From: an uncultured Prevotellaceae bacterium
GTDB taxonomy: Bacteria; Bacteroidota; Bacteroidia; Bacteroidales; Bacteroidaceae
Assembly: GCA_946407895.1 (NCBI GenBank)
Contig: CAMJQA010000010.1
Coordinates: forward strand, 1 to 64,000
Reading direction: 5' to 3'
DNA length: 64,000 nt
Each line of letters begins with the position of its first letter. Within the stretch, counting starts at the first letter, position 1. A program made the translations under genes and the position numbers. The notes beneath the pieces are model-generated. The model did no database searches and had not been told where the DNA came from. It saw only the letters and a list, made by a program, of their open reading frames with translations. Positions 1-8,850 of the stretch are shown here, piece by piece.

Positions 1-595
1 GCCGGCTGTCGAGTATCTCGCCGCCGCAGATGCTGGTGCCCCAGATGCCTACGTTATACGAGTACTTCAGCTTGGCAAAGTCGGCCTTGAAGCCGTGCTG
101 GTTCAGGTAGTCCACCTCCTCCTGTCGCGAGAGGTTGCGGTCGCGCGTCAGGGTGATGATTTCCACGCCGGGCGCCATTACCAGGAAGGTCATGTCGAAC
201 CTTATCTGGTCGTTGCCGGCTCCCGTTGAGCCGTGGGCAATGGCCTGTGCGCCTATCTCCTTGGCGTAGCGGGCAATGGCCATTGCCTGGAAGATGCGCT
301 CGCTGGAGACGCTGATGGGGTAGCAGTTGTTGCGGAGCACGTTGCCGAAGACCATGTACCTGAGGCTCTTCTCGTAGTACTCCTGCTGCACGTCGAGCGT
401 TACGTACTTCACGGCGCCCAGCTTGTAGGCGTTCTCCTCGTTCGTCTTCAGCTGCTCGGCGCTGAAACCGCCTGTGTTGGCGCAGGCTGCATATACCTCG
501 TACCCCATCTCGCGGCTGAGGTACATTACGTTGTAACTGGTGTCCAGGCCTCCGCTGAAGGCCACCACCACTTTCTTCTTCTGGTTCTCGTTCAT
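1..595 (-). CDS. argG: Argininosuccinate synthase, N-terminal part (runs off the left edge)
   Basis: Reverse-strand translation MNENQKKKVVVAFSGGLDTSYNVMYLSREMGYEVYAACANTGGF... with the SGGLDTS P-loop; ATG at 595-593; not in the ORF track because it is open at the edge. Confidence 0.93.
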   Translation of the reverse strand, partial: MNENQKKKVVVAFSGGLDTSYNVMYLSREMGYEVYAACANTGGFSAEQLKTNEENAYKLGAVKYVTLDVQQEYYEKSLRYMVFGNVLRNNCYPISVSSERIFQAMAIARYAKEIGAQAIAHGSTGAGNDQIRFDMTFLVMAPGVEIITLTRDRNLSRQEEVDYLNQHGFKADFAKLKYSYNVGIWGTSICGGEILDSR

Positions 596-604
596 ATTCT
601 TAGG

Positions 605-632
605 TTATCGTTTATCGGTTATAGGTTATATG
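605..632. repeat. Heptad repeat TTATCGT/TTATCGG/TTATAGG/TTATATG
   Basis: Four consecutive 7-bp units read directly upstream of argG. Confidence 0.8.
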
Positions 633-696
633 TTTTTGGACAAGCCAAGCGTTGGACAAAGGCCGTCCGATTGCTTCGACAAGCTTGTTCATTCTT

Positions 697-1320
697 CTAT
701 TCCTTGCTGGGGGCGGGAGTGGGCTCGCCCTTCTCTATCCTCCTTATCCGCTCTATCACCTCCTGCGGAATCTTGGCGGGCAGGTGCTCCTCGGGGTCGA
801 AGAGCATGGCCGTGCAGATGCAGAACTTGCGGTTGCGCTCCTTCAGCACGGGATAGTTCACGCAGCCCTCGCAGCCGTGCCAGAAGGCCTCGTCGTCCGT
901 CAGGTCATCGAACGTAACGGGCTGGTAGCCCAGGGCCGTGTTCATCTTCATTACGGCCTTGCCGCTCGTCAGCGAGAATATCTTGGCGTGCGGCCACCGC
1001 GTGCGGGCCAGGCTGAACGTCATGTCCTTGATGCGCTTGGCAATGCCCAGGTGGCGGAAGTTGGGGTGAACAATCAGTCCGCTGGTTGTTACGTACTGCT
1101 TGTTGCCCCACGTCTCGATGTAGCTGAAGCCGGCAAACTGGTCGCCCGACAGGGCTATTACGGCCTTGGCCTCCTTCATCTTGGTAGCCAGGTATTCATG
1201 CGTACGCTTGGCTATGCCCGTTCCGCGGTCCTTGGCCGCATCGGCTATGGTCTTCAGTATGGTATCTACATACTTCTCGTGGCTCTCGTCGGCCACCAAA
1301 ACCTTTATTTCTTCTTCCAT
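697..1320 (-). CDS. GNAT-family N-acyltransferase in the arginine operon, with C-terminal Cys motif CEGC...CICTAM
   Basis: 207 aa; GNAT-like LIVHPNFRHLGIAKRIKDMTFSLAR; located between argR and argG. Confidence 0.8.
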   Translation of the reverse strand: MEEEIKVLVADESHEKYVDTILKTIADAAKDRGTGIAKRTHEYLATKMKEAKAVIALSGDQFAGFSYIETWGNKQYVTTSGLIVHPNFRHLGIAKRIKDMTFSLARTRWPHAKIFSLTSGKAVMKMNTALGYQPVTFDDLTDDEAFWHGCEGCVNYPVLKERNRKFCICTAMLFDPEEHLPAKIPQEVIERIRRIEKGEPTPAPSKE

Positions 1321-1390
1321 TTATCGGTTATCAATTATCGGTTATGGGTTATCGGTTATAGGTTATAGTTTATAGTTTATCGGTTATGGG
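1321..1390. repeat. Ten-unit heptad array, TTATCGG-type
   Basis: TTATCGG TTATCAA TTATCGG TTATGGG TTATCGG TTATAGG TTATAGT TTATAGT TTATCGG TTATGGG, no phase breaks. Confidence 0.9.
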
Positions 1391-1423
1391 TTCTTCGACT
1401 AGCGAAGCGGCAGAGCCGAGCGG
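1389..1423. repeat. 35-bp dispersed repeat, copy 1 (GGTTCTTCGACTAGCGAAGCGGCAGAGCCGAGCGG)
   Basis: Matches copies at 2834-2868 and 61884-61918. Confidence 0.85.
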
Positions 1424-1461
1424 CAAGCGCCACCCTTCGGGATGTCGGGCGCAAATGTTTC

Positions 1462-1938
1462 TCAGCCCTTTAGCTTCAGGCCCGGCACGGTCTCGCGGAT
1501 GAGGGCCCTCACCTCGGCCGGTTCGGCTTCGGGAGCCAGTACTACCAGGATGGTGTCGTCGCCCGCAATGGTGCCCAGCAGCAGGGGGCTGCGCAGGGCG
1601 TCGAGGTCGTAGGCCACCATGCTGGCGTGGCCGGGCGGCGTGTGGATGACCATCAGGCTGCCGTTCTCGCCCAGCGACCAGCGCGACTGCTTTATCTCCT
1701 CGTGAGTGGGCACGGGCTGGAACTGCCCTTCGCGTGGCAGGGCATACACGTTGCGCCCGCCGCGCGAGCGCACCTTGCTGATGCGCAGCTGCTTCAGGTC
1801 GCGGCTCAGGGTGGTCTGCGTGCAGGGGAAGCCTGCCTTGTCCATCTCCACCTGCAGTTCCTCCTGGCTTTCCAGAGCCTGCGAGCTTACTATCATGCGT
1901 ATCACTTGCAGCCGCGTCTTCTTGTTTTGCCTTTGCAT
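1462..1938 (-). CDS. argR: Arginine repressor ArgR
   Basis: MQRQNKKTRLQVIRMIVSSQALESQEELQVEMDKAGFPCTQTTLSRDLKQLRISKV; the ORF-track start is too far upstream, ATG at 1938-1936 preferred. Confidence 0.92.
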   Translation of the reverse strand: MQRQNKKTRLQVIRMIVSSQALESQEELQVEMDKAGFPCTQTTLSRDLKQLRISKVRSRGGRNVYALPREGQFQPVPTHEEIKQSRWSLGENGSLMVIHTPPGHASMVAYDLDALRSPLLLGTIAGDDTILVVLAPEAEPAEVRALIRETVPGLKLKG

Positions 1939-1965
1939 ACGATATTCCTTTCTCTTTGTTCTCGG

Positions 1966-2077
1966 CTGCAAAGGTACAACTTTTCTGCATATAAACCGCA
2001 GGGATAGTATAAAAATATGCATATCGGCCCTGCTTTTTCTGCATATTTGCCAACGAAATGCCTTTTTATGCATGTTT
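1966..2077 (-). promoter_or_regulatory. argR promoter (-7 box TACCTTTG) with four TGCAT-centred candidate ARG boxes
   Basis: CTGCATATAAA, AAAATATGCATATCG, TTTCTGCATATTTG and TTTTTATGCATG within about 95 bp upstream of argR. Confidence 0.6.
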
Positions 2078-2220
2078 GGGGATAAATAAGCCCACCAACC
2101 AATCTTCGCAGACTGTGTTGGCGGGCCGGCGCCTGTATCTTATGGAAATCTTTCTGCCCCTGGGGGTGTCTTATTTTAGATAAGGGTAAATGTCTCTCCT
2201 GCCCGTTTGATTTTCCGTTC

Positions 2221-2304
2221 AAAGACTTTGAACGTATGTTTCAGGTCCTTGAACGCAAGTTTCAGGTCTTTGAACGTACGTTTCAGGTCTTTGAACGGAA
2301 AATA
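2221..2304. repeat. 21-bp tandem repeat, consensus GAACGTACGTTTCAGGTCTTT
   Basis: TTTCAGGT recurs at exact 21-bp steps (C at 2242, 2263, 2284), with a diverged flanking unit. Confidence 0.88.
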
Positions 2305-2355
2305 CTCCTGGGGCTGGGGGAATTTCTTTCCTCGTGCGGAACAATTTCCTGCCCC

Positions 2356-5300
2356 TTACTTCTTCTTTTTGGGCTGCTTGTTGAACTTGTACATGACGTG
2401 CAGCAGGGCGTAGCGGGGCAGTACGTTGGTGAACGTTTCGGTGCGGCCCTGTGCGTTGATGACGCGGGTGACGTTGGAGAGCTGGCCCAGGATGTCGAAG
2501 CCGTCGAGCATGAGCAGCACCTTGCCGCCCAGGATGGGGCGGGCCAGGCGGGCGTTCCAGACGAGCTCGGCCGTATTGAGCGCGGCGTCGGCATAGCCTG
2601 TGCGGCCGTAGAGGGTGAGGTCGGTAGTCAGGTCGAACTTCCAGGGCAGGTGCAGGATGCCCTCGGCACCCAGGCGGTATTGCCAGGCCGAGATGTCCTG
2701 GAACGACTCGCGCCCTCCGGTGTATCGGTTCCAAGCGATGTCGGCCGACAGGTTCAGCGTCTGCCGCCCCAGGGTGAACTTGGCCCTTGGCGCCAGCGAG
2801 AGCGTTGTGGTATGCACGGTGCTCTTGAAGGCTGCGCTCGGCTCTGCCGCTTCGCTTGTCGAAGAACCTTGAACCTCGTCCCCCTCTGCCTCCTGCACGA
2901 TGTCCTGCATCAAATCTACGCTGTTGCGGTAGCTCAGTTCCGAGGTCAGGCCGGCCGAGTGCTTGCGTCCGTCGCCGAAGGAGTAGTCGAGGGTGTGCTT
3001 GGCGCGGGCGTCCCAGTTGCCGTTGACATTCGTGGGTCGCCAGGTGCGTATGCCCGTCTGGCGGTCGTAGGTCTGGCCCATGCCGATGGCCCGGTGCGTG
3101 AAGCCGTAGTCGAGGTCGTAGCGGTTCTTCCAACGGTTCTTCTGCGGGTTCAGCGTGCCTTCGATGCCCAGGTCCGTGCGCAGGGCGTAGTGCAGGCCGG
3201 GGTTGCCGATGCGGATGTTCATGGGGTCGGTGTCGTCGGTGATGGCTGCCTGGTTCAGCAGGTCGGGCGCCTCGTTCCTTATATTTAAGGTGAAGCCGTA
3301 GTATCGCCCGTCCGCTTTCCTGAACCATGGATGGACGTAGAGGTCGAAGGTGGGCGAGAGGCGGCGTAGCGTCGTGTCGATGCGTCCGCGTTCGTAGTCC
3401 TCGCGCTGCTGCGTCAGTTTGCCTTCGGCATTCATCAGGATGAGCCATTGCCCGTTGTCCTTCTTGTCGAACTCGTAGCCTATGTTCACATAAAGGTTGT
3501 GCGTGTCGTCTATGTGGTGACTGAGGTGGCTGTTCTGCCGGTCGATTACTTGCTGGTATTCGCTTTCGCTCGGCAGTAGGTCGATGGGTCGGGCGAAGGC
3601 GGAGTCTGCCCCCTTCAGTCTGTCCAGCCTGTAGATGCTCTCGTGCTCACGCTGGTCGGTGTGGTAGAACTCGTAGTAGGTAAAGAGCTGTCGCCATCCC
3701 TTTCCGAGGGGAAGGGTGTAGCCCACCATGGGATTGAACTCCATCTTGCGGGCGGGAGGCAGGTCGGTGTATTGGTGGCGGAAGAGGGGCGGGGTGGAGG
3801 ATGTGCCATAGTCCACGGCCTGGCGTGAGAAGGTCTGGCGTGCCCGTTCCTCATACTTGCCGTAGAAGCCGAAGCGGAACACGTCGTTGCTGCGCTTCAT
3901 CTTCAGGGTTCCCCATACATTCATTTTCGCTCCGAGGTCATGTCCCGTGCCCAGACTCTCGCGTCGGCTGCGGTTGATGAGCGTGTCGCGCAGGCTGGGC
4001 CGCGGCGAGGTGGCGGAGTAGAGGTCGTCGAGCAGCCTGCGGCTGACGTCGGCAACGGGGGCGGAGAACAGGGCGGCCGTGCTGCCCGAGGAGTTCTGGA
4101 AGCGGTGGTATTTGAAGTCGGGCGAAATGTACATCATCAGCCGTTTCCCCTCGTAATGGGGACTGACGTGCACATACACCTTCCATTCCTCGTTGCGCGC
4201 CTGGGCGAAGCTGTGCTCGTAGGTGTCGCCGCCGGGCAGGAAGGTCTGAGCCGTTGTGCGCGTCTGCAGCCGCTCTGTAGTGTGGCGGGCATCTACCGAC
4301 GAGTAGCTCTCCCACGTCTTGTCGCGGTTCTCCACCTGGAAGTCTATAGCCGCCCGCTCCGTGCGGCGCAGTCCGCTGGCCGCGTTGCGGTTCCATTGGT
4401 TCTGCTCGCCGGGCTTTTCATCGTCGGCCAGGTTGTTGGCGTTGGCTGCGACGGCCAGGCGCGAGTGGTCGCTGTTTCGCATGGCGAAGAGGCGGGCCAG
4501 GTAGGGCGTCTCGTCCTGTCGCAGGCCCGTTCCGGCCTCGGCATTCACCAGCCAGCCCACCATGTACTCCTTCTTCAGCCTGACGTCGATGACGTATCGC
4601 TGCGTGGCCGGGTCGACGCGTCCCAGCCACTCGTTCTCGGCGGTCTGCTTGTTGTAGATGGCTATGTCCTTTACCGTGTAGGCGGGCAGGTTCTTGAGCA
4701 TCAGCTGTCGGTCGCCGCGGAAGAACTCCTTGCCGTTGAGCAGCAGGTCGTCCACGAACTTGCCGTTGTGGTAGATGCGTCCGTCGCTCTTCAGTTCCAC
4801 GCCCGGCAGCTGCTCGAGCAGGCCGTCGAGCATGGAACCCTCGGCCAGCTGCAGCTCGGAGGCGTTGTAGATGACGGTGTCGCCCTTGTAGTAGAAGTGT
4901 ACGCGCGAGGCCGTTACGGTTACTTCGCGCATCAGCTTGCTGTCCTCGTGCAGGTAGAAGGGCGGCAGGTCGTGTATATGCTCGCGGCGCCCTATGCGGT
5001 CCAGGGCGTAGGTGTAGCAGACGGTTCGGTAGTCCTCGCGGCTTACGCGGAAGATGTAGCGCGCGGGCAGGGCGGGCACGTCGAAACTGAATTCGGACGT
5101 TTGCCACTCATGCTTAGAACCGTTGTAAGCGTATCCCACCCAGTACTTTGTGGCCTTTGTGGTGTCGATGGCCGTGCTGTCCTCGTCGAGCAGCTCAACG
5201 GTGGCGCCCAGCAGGTCGTTGTGGGCGCGGGCGTCCTGTATCCTGCCTTGCAGGGTCAGCGTTCGCACGCGGCGGCTCTCGTCGTAGGTGACGAATATCT

Positions 5301-5562
5301 GCTTGCCCTTTATCTTCAGCTTTACGGGCTGCCCCTTGCACAGGCGCCTGACGGCGTCGGGCACGGAGAGGCCCGCGAGGCGGGCGCGGACGGGCAGTTG
5401 CTCCAGGTCGTTGGCGATGAAGTTGATGCTGTAGGCCGACTGCACGTCGCGCAGGGCCTCCAGGGCGGCGGCCAGCGACTCGCCGTGGAACTCCAGCTGC
5501 TGGGCAGAAAGGGTGAACGCCAGGCTTATATATATAATAATGTATAGGATGCGCTGTCTCAT
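2356..5562 (-). CDS. Outer-membrane beta-barrel / TonB-dependent receptor-like protein with N-terminal STN domain
   Basis: Signal peptide; STN-like LEFHGESLAAALEALRDVQSAYSINFIA; carboxypeptidase-regulatory-like segment; long barrel; operon with sigma and anti-sigma. Confidence 0.85.
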   Translation of the reverse strand: MRQRILYIIIYISLAFTLSAQQLEFHGESLAAALEALRDVQSAYSINFIANDLEQLPVRARLAGLSVPDAVRRLCKGQPVKLKIKGKQIFVTYDESRRVRTLTLQGRIQDARAHNDLLGATVELLDEDSTAIDTTKATKYWVGYAYNGSKHEWQTSEFSFDVPALPARYIFRVSREDYRTVCYTYALDRIGRREHIHDLPPFYLHEDSKLMREVTVTASRVHFYYKGDTVIYNASELQLAEGSMLDGLLEQLPGVELKSDGRIYHNGKFVDDLLLNGKEFFRGDRQLMLKNLPAYTVKDIAIYNKQTAENEWLGRVDPATQRYVIDVRLKKEYMVGWLVNAEAGTGLRQDETPYLARLFAMRNSDHSRLAVAANANNLADDEKPGEQNQWNRNAASGLRRTERAAIDFQVENRDKTWESYSSVDARHTTERLQTRTTAQTFLPGGDTYEHSFAQARNEEWKVYVHVSPHYEGKRLMMYISPDFKYHRFQNSSGSTAALFSAPVADVSRRLLDDLYSATSPRPSLRDTLINRSRRESLGTGHDLGAKMNVWGTLKMKRSNDVFRFGFYGKYEERARQTFSRQAVDYGTSSTPPLFRHQYTDLPPARKMEFNPMVGYTLPLGKGWRQLFTYYEFYHTDQREHESIYRLDRLKGADSAFARPIDLLPSESEYQQVIDRQNSHLSHHIDDTHNLYVNIGYEFDKKDNGQWLILMNAEGKLTQQREDYERGRIDTTLRRLSPTFDLYVHPWFRKADGRYYGFTLNIRNEAPDLLNQAAITDDTDPMNIRIGNPGLHYALRTDLGIEGTLNPQKNRWKNRYDLDYGFTHRAIGMGQTYDRQTGIRTWRPTNVNGNWDARAKHTLDYSFGDGRKHSAGLTSELSYRNSVDLMQDIVQEAEGDEVQGSSTSEAAEPSAAFKSTVHTTTLSLAPRAKFTLGRQTLNLSADIAWNRYTGGRESFQDISAWQYRLGAEGILHLPWKFDLTTDLTLYGRTGYADAALNTAELVWNARLARPILGGKVLLMLDGFDILGQLSNVTRVINAQGRTETFTNVLPRYALLHVMYKFNKQPKKKK
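2834..2868. repeat. 35-bp dispersed repeat, copy 2, inside the outer-membrane protein CDS
   Basis: Encodes GSSTSEAAEPSA on the minus strand; DNA matches the copies at 1389 and 61884. Confidence 0.85.
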
Positions 5563-6167
5563 TTCCCTTCCTCCTCCTCCGTGATTGGTTCAACAAAGAG
5601 CGTGTCGCGCTGGTCCGTGAGGCGGAATGCATCGAACTCGTTCAGTATCTCCACGAACTCGGAGAGTGGCCTGGCGCTGTTCCACATCGTGTGCAGGCGG
5701 AGGGCGCGGGCCTTCTGGTCGCGGAAGACGACCCGGCGCCCGTAGTGGTGGGCGACCATGGAGAGGATGCTGTCGAGCTGCACGTTGGCGAAGCGGAACA
5801 GGCTGTCGGGCGCGGCGGCTGCCTCATGCGCCTGCGGCTTTTTCTGCGCGGCGACTTCCGTGCGGGCTGCGGCGCGGTGCCTGCCGGGGCTGAAGGCCTT
5901 GTAGCCGGCATAGCCCAGCACGGCGCTGGCGCAGGCGAAGAGCAGGGTGGCTGCCACCTTGCGCAGCATGTGGGAGGGAGCCTTCTGCCTGCGGGGCGCG
6001 GCGGCCGGCGCCTTGGTGGCGAGCCTGGCCTGCAGGCGTTGCCAGGCGGCTTCGGTGTCCGGCTCGCGGTCCAGGCGGTCCATCATGGCCTCCAGCTGCT
6101 GGTCGGAATACTTCTCGGGATGCTCCTGCATGTCGAGGTAGAGCTGTTTATCGTCTGAGGGGTTCAT
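5559..6167 (-). CDS. Small FecR-like anti-sigma factor with C-terminal DUF4974/STN-like domain
   Basis: One predicted TM segment (LRKVAATLLFACASAVLGYAG); C-terminal FRFANVQLDSILSMVAHHYGRRVVF; overlaps neighbours by 4 bp. Confidence 0.75.
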   Translation of the reverse strand: MNPSDDKQLYLDMQEHPEKYSDQQLEAMMDRLDREPDTEAAWQRLQARLATKAPAAAPRRQKAPSHMLRKVAATLLFACASAVLGYAGYKAFSPGRHRAAARTEVAAQKKPQAHEAAAAPDSLFRFANVQLDSILSMVAHHYGRRVVFRDQKARALRLHTMWNSARPLSEFVEILNEFDAFRLTDQRDTLFVEPITEEEEGK

Positions 6168-6643
6168 AGCTTTTGGGGATTAAACTGTTTCTTGATGGCT
6201 GCGATGGCGTGGGCGAGGTGTTTCCATACGGCTACGCGGCTGATGCCCTCGCGCAGGGCTATCTCCTGGTAGCTGTAGCCCTCGGTGAAGCGCAGGTGGA
6301 GTATGCGCTGCTCCTGCACGGAGAGGCGGGCGGCCACGAACTCCATGATGTCGGCCAGCCGCTCGTCCTCCGTCTTGTCTTCATCGGGCGGGGCGGGCAT
6401 CTGGGCCTGGCGCACAACCCGCTGGTGGCGCAGGCGCTTCAGGCAGCGGTTGCGTATGCTTGCCATCAGGTACTGCTCCTCCGTGCCGGGCAGCAGGACT
6501 GCCGTGCCGCCGAGCAGGCTCTCGAAGACGTCGCCAACCACGTCCTCCGCTTCCTGTTCGTCGTAGAGCAGGCTTCGCGCCACCCGCTGCATGCGGGCGT
6601 AGTATAGCTCGAAGAGCCGCCGGATTTGTTCTCGTTCCATCAC
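6164..6643 (-). CDS. RNA polymerase ECF-type sigma-70 factor
   Basis: Region 2 (LLYDEQEAEDVVGDVFESLL) and region 4 (LSVQEQRILHLRFTEGYSYQEIALREGISRVAVWKHL). Confidence 0.93.
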   Translation of the reverse strand: MMEREQIRRLFELYYARMQRVARSLLYDEQEAEDVVGDVFESLLGGTAVLLPGTEEQYLMASIRNRCLKRLRHQRVVRQAQMPAPPDEDKTEDERLADIMEFVAARLSVQEQRILHLRFTEGYSYQEIALREGISRVAVWKHLAHAIAAIKKQFNPQKL

Positions 6644-6784
6644 TTTCTCTCTTTCTGTAATTCCCTTCAGGCTGGGGCGGGGAAGTCTTTTGCCCCCAAA
6701 TCCCCTGCGAAGGTACTGCTTTTATGTCATTCGGCCAAGCACGCACACGCTTTTTTGCGCTTCGTGCGGGGAATGCGGGGTTTC

Positions 6785-8665
6785 TTACCTGAGGGCGTGG
6801 TCTATCTGCTGACGGATTTCGTCGAGCACGCTGCTGCTGAAGCCTGTTTGCTCCCACAGGCGGCGGCCCTGGCGGTCGTAGAGGTAGTACTGCGGGATGC
6901 CGCCGGGGATGGGAATCTCCTTCCACTTGCTGGTGGGGATGCGGTAGTGCAGGCCGGGAATCTTGAGCACGCTCTCGGTCCAGTCCTTCATGGAACTGGA
7001 CTCGTTGGTGAGATAGACGAAGACAATGTCCTTCCCCTCGAGTTCCTCCTTGAGCGGTTCCATGGCCTCGATGCCCCGCTTGCAGGGCCCGCACCATGTG
7101 GCCCAGAGGTCGAAGAAGACCACCTTGCCGCGATGCTCCCGCGCGATGTGCTCCAGCAGGCGGTCGCCGGGCACGTCGGGTGTGGGCCTCTTGCGCTCCT
7201 CGGCTCCGCTCTGCAGGCGTTCCAGCTGCACGCGGGTGCTGTCGTTGAATTCCCTGAGTACGCGCTGGTAGTAGGGGTGAGCCTTCTCTATCTCGCTTTC
7301 TGGCAGCACGCGTCCCTGCTTTATGACGTCGCTAATCTCCTTGGCCTCGACCATTGCCTTCGTCATTTTGTAGGGCTCGCTTTCCGTCAGGCCGTTGGCT
7401 TCGAAGTAGGGTAGTACTTCTTCCTTCAGCGGGAAGTAGTAGCTTCGCCCGTCGCGGAAGTACTGCAGGTCCTTGGCATGCGGGTCAACCAGCGTGTAAG
7501 TATTCCTCAAGTGAGCCAAAGCACTATCGGGAAGGGCATAATTGTTCTTCCACTCGATGAGACCGAGGCATAGGATGTTTGCGCGGACGTAAGCCCGCTC
7601 CATCCGCAGCTGGAGGAAGTCTTTCTGCCGCCGGGTGTAGTCCTTGCGCTTCATCACGCCCTGGCGCAGGGTGTCGATGTTCTGCCAAAGCCGCTCGCGC
7701 CACTCGAGGAAGTCCTTCACCTCGTCATATTTTGGTAATTCCGGCATCAGGGAAAGGATGAAGTGCCTCCTGTAGTCCAGCATGACTTCGTTGAGGTCGC
7801 CAATTGTTCCACCCAGCCGATAGCCGTTATGGGCAGGTTTGCCGGCTGCAAAGTCCATTACCGAGGCCAGGCAGGCTACCGGGTCGAAATCGACAGTTAG
7901 CGTCTCGCCCGGAATCAGAATCATGTTGAACTGGTCGCCAAAGGCATACGCGTCGATCTTAGGACCGATGAAGAGGGGCATTACGGCGGAGTAGACGGGT
8001 TGCGAATACTGGCAGGTAAAGTCGCTCTTTGTGCTTTTCACACGATAGTCACCCGTTATGGGGTCGCAGCTTGGGTCTCCCACCCAGCCAAAATCCTTGA
8101 TGCTGTCTCCGTGCATGGTAAAGGTGGCGTTTGCCTCGCCATACTTCAGGGTCAGGGGTTCCAGGGGCTTGCCGTCATCCTTCCGTGGCTTGTAGGCGGT
8201 CAGCAGCTCGGGGTAGAGCTTGTTGTCGAGGCGGATGCCGCGGAAGGTCCAGGGGCCGGACTGAGCATTCTCCTCGATGAAGTCGAACGCCTTTGTGCCC
8301 CGGGGGAGCGGCTCGAAGGTGAGGATGACGGAGTCGCGGCGGGCGTCGCGCTCATACTCCTTGCCGAACTCAAATGGTTCGTCGGCAATCACCTCTGCGC
8401 CCTCGCGTGTCAGGATGCGGCCCTGCAGGCAGGCAAAGCTCTGTCCGCCGGCCTCCAGCCGTGCTCCGGTCATCTTCCAGTTACGCCAGTCGGCGCAGCG
8501 GATGTGGAAGTGCAGGGTGGTTGCCTCGCGGTTCTGTTCTACTTTCACGGGCAGCAGTTCGGTGCCCGATGCGGCCTTGAATGCGGGCCGGTCGATGACC
8601 CTCTCGTCTGTGCAGGCTGCCAGGCAGAGGAGTGCCAGCAGCGCGCTCGTGATGTTCTGTTTCAT
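6785..8665 (-). CDS. Thioredoxin-fold (TlpA-like) lipoprotein
   Basis: Lipobox-like MKQNITSALLALLCLAAC; C-terminal VVFFDLWATWCGPCKRGIEAMEPL; ATG at 8665 preferred over the longer ORF, which runs into repeats. Confidence 0.87.
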   Translation of the reverse strand: MKQNITSALLALLCLAACTDERVIDRPAFKAASGTELLPVKVEQNREATTLHFHIRCADWRNWKMTGARLEAGGQSFACLQGRILTREGAEVIADEPFEFGKEYERDARRDSVILTFEPLPRGTKAFDFIEENAQSGPWTFRGIRLDNKLYPELLTAYKPRKDDGKPLEPLTLKYGEANATFTMHGDSIKDFGWVGDPSCDPITGDYRVKSTKSDFTCQYSQPVYSAVMPLFIGPKIDAYAFGDQFNMILIPGETLTVDFDPVACLASVMDFAAGKPAHNGYRLGGTIGDLNEVMLDYRRHFILSLMPELPKYDEVKDFLEWRERLWQNIDTLRQGVMKRKDYTRRQKDFLQLRMERAYVRANILCLGLIEWKNNYALPDSALAHLRNTYTLVDPHAKDLQYFRDGRSYYFPLKEEVLPYFEANGLTESEPYKMTKAMVEAKEISDVIKQGRVLPESEIEKAHPYYQRVLREFNDSTRVQLERLQSGAEERKRPTPDVPGDRLLEHIAREHRGKVVFFDLWATWCGPCKRGIEAMEPLKEELEGKDIVFVYLTNESSSMKDWTESVLKIPGLHYRIPTSKWKEIPIPGGIPQYYLYDRQGRRLWEQTGFSSSVLDEIRQQIDHALR

Positions 8666-8752
8666 GTTTCTTCGGCTCTTTTTATTGTAATACCCCTCAG
8701 CGGGCGGAAATGCTAACCCGCATGGGAATTTTTTCCGGCCCTGGGCGAGAGC

Positions 8753-8844
8753 CTTGCAGGCCGTACAAAGTGGCTTCCGGCTGCCGCAAATGGCTTGCAG
8801 GCCGTGCAAAGTGGCTTCCGGCTGCCGCAAATGACTTTGCAGGC
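8753..8844. repeat. 41-bp tandem repeat, itself two alternating 20-21-bp half-units
   Basis: CTTGCAGGCCGTRCAAAGTGG / CTTCCGGCTGCCGCAAATGG repeated twice, followed by a partial unit. Confidence 0.88.
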
Positions 8845-8850
8845 CAGAAA

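Noticed and set aside
3940-5547. 535-aa plus-strand ORF
   Set aside because: Antisense to the outer-membrane receptor; no recognisable motifs
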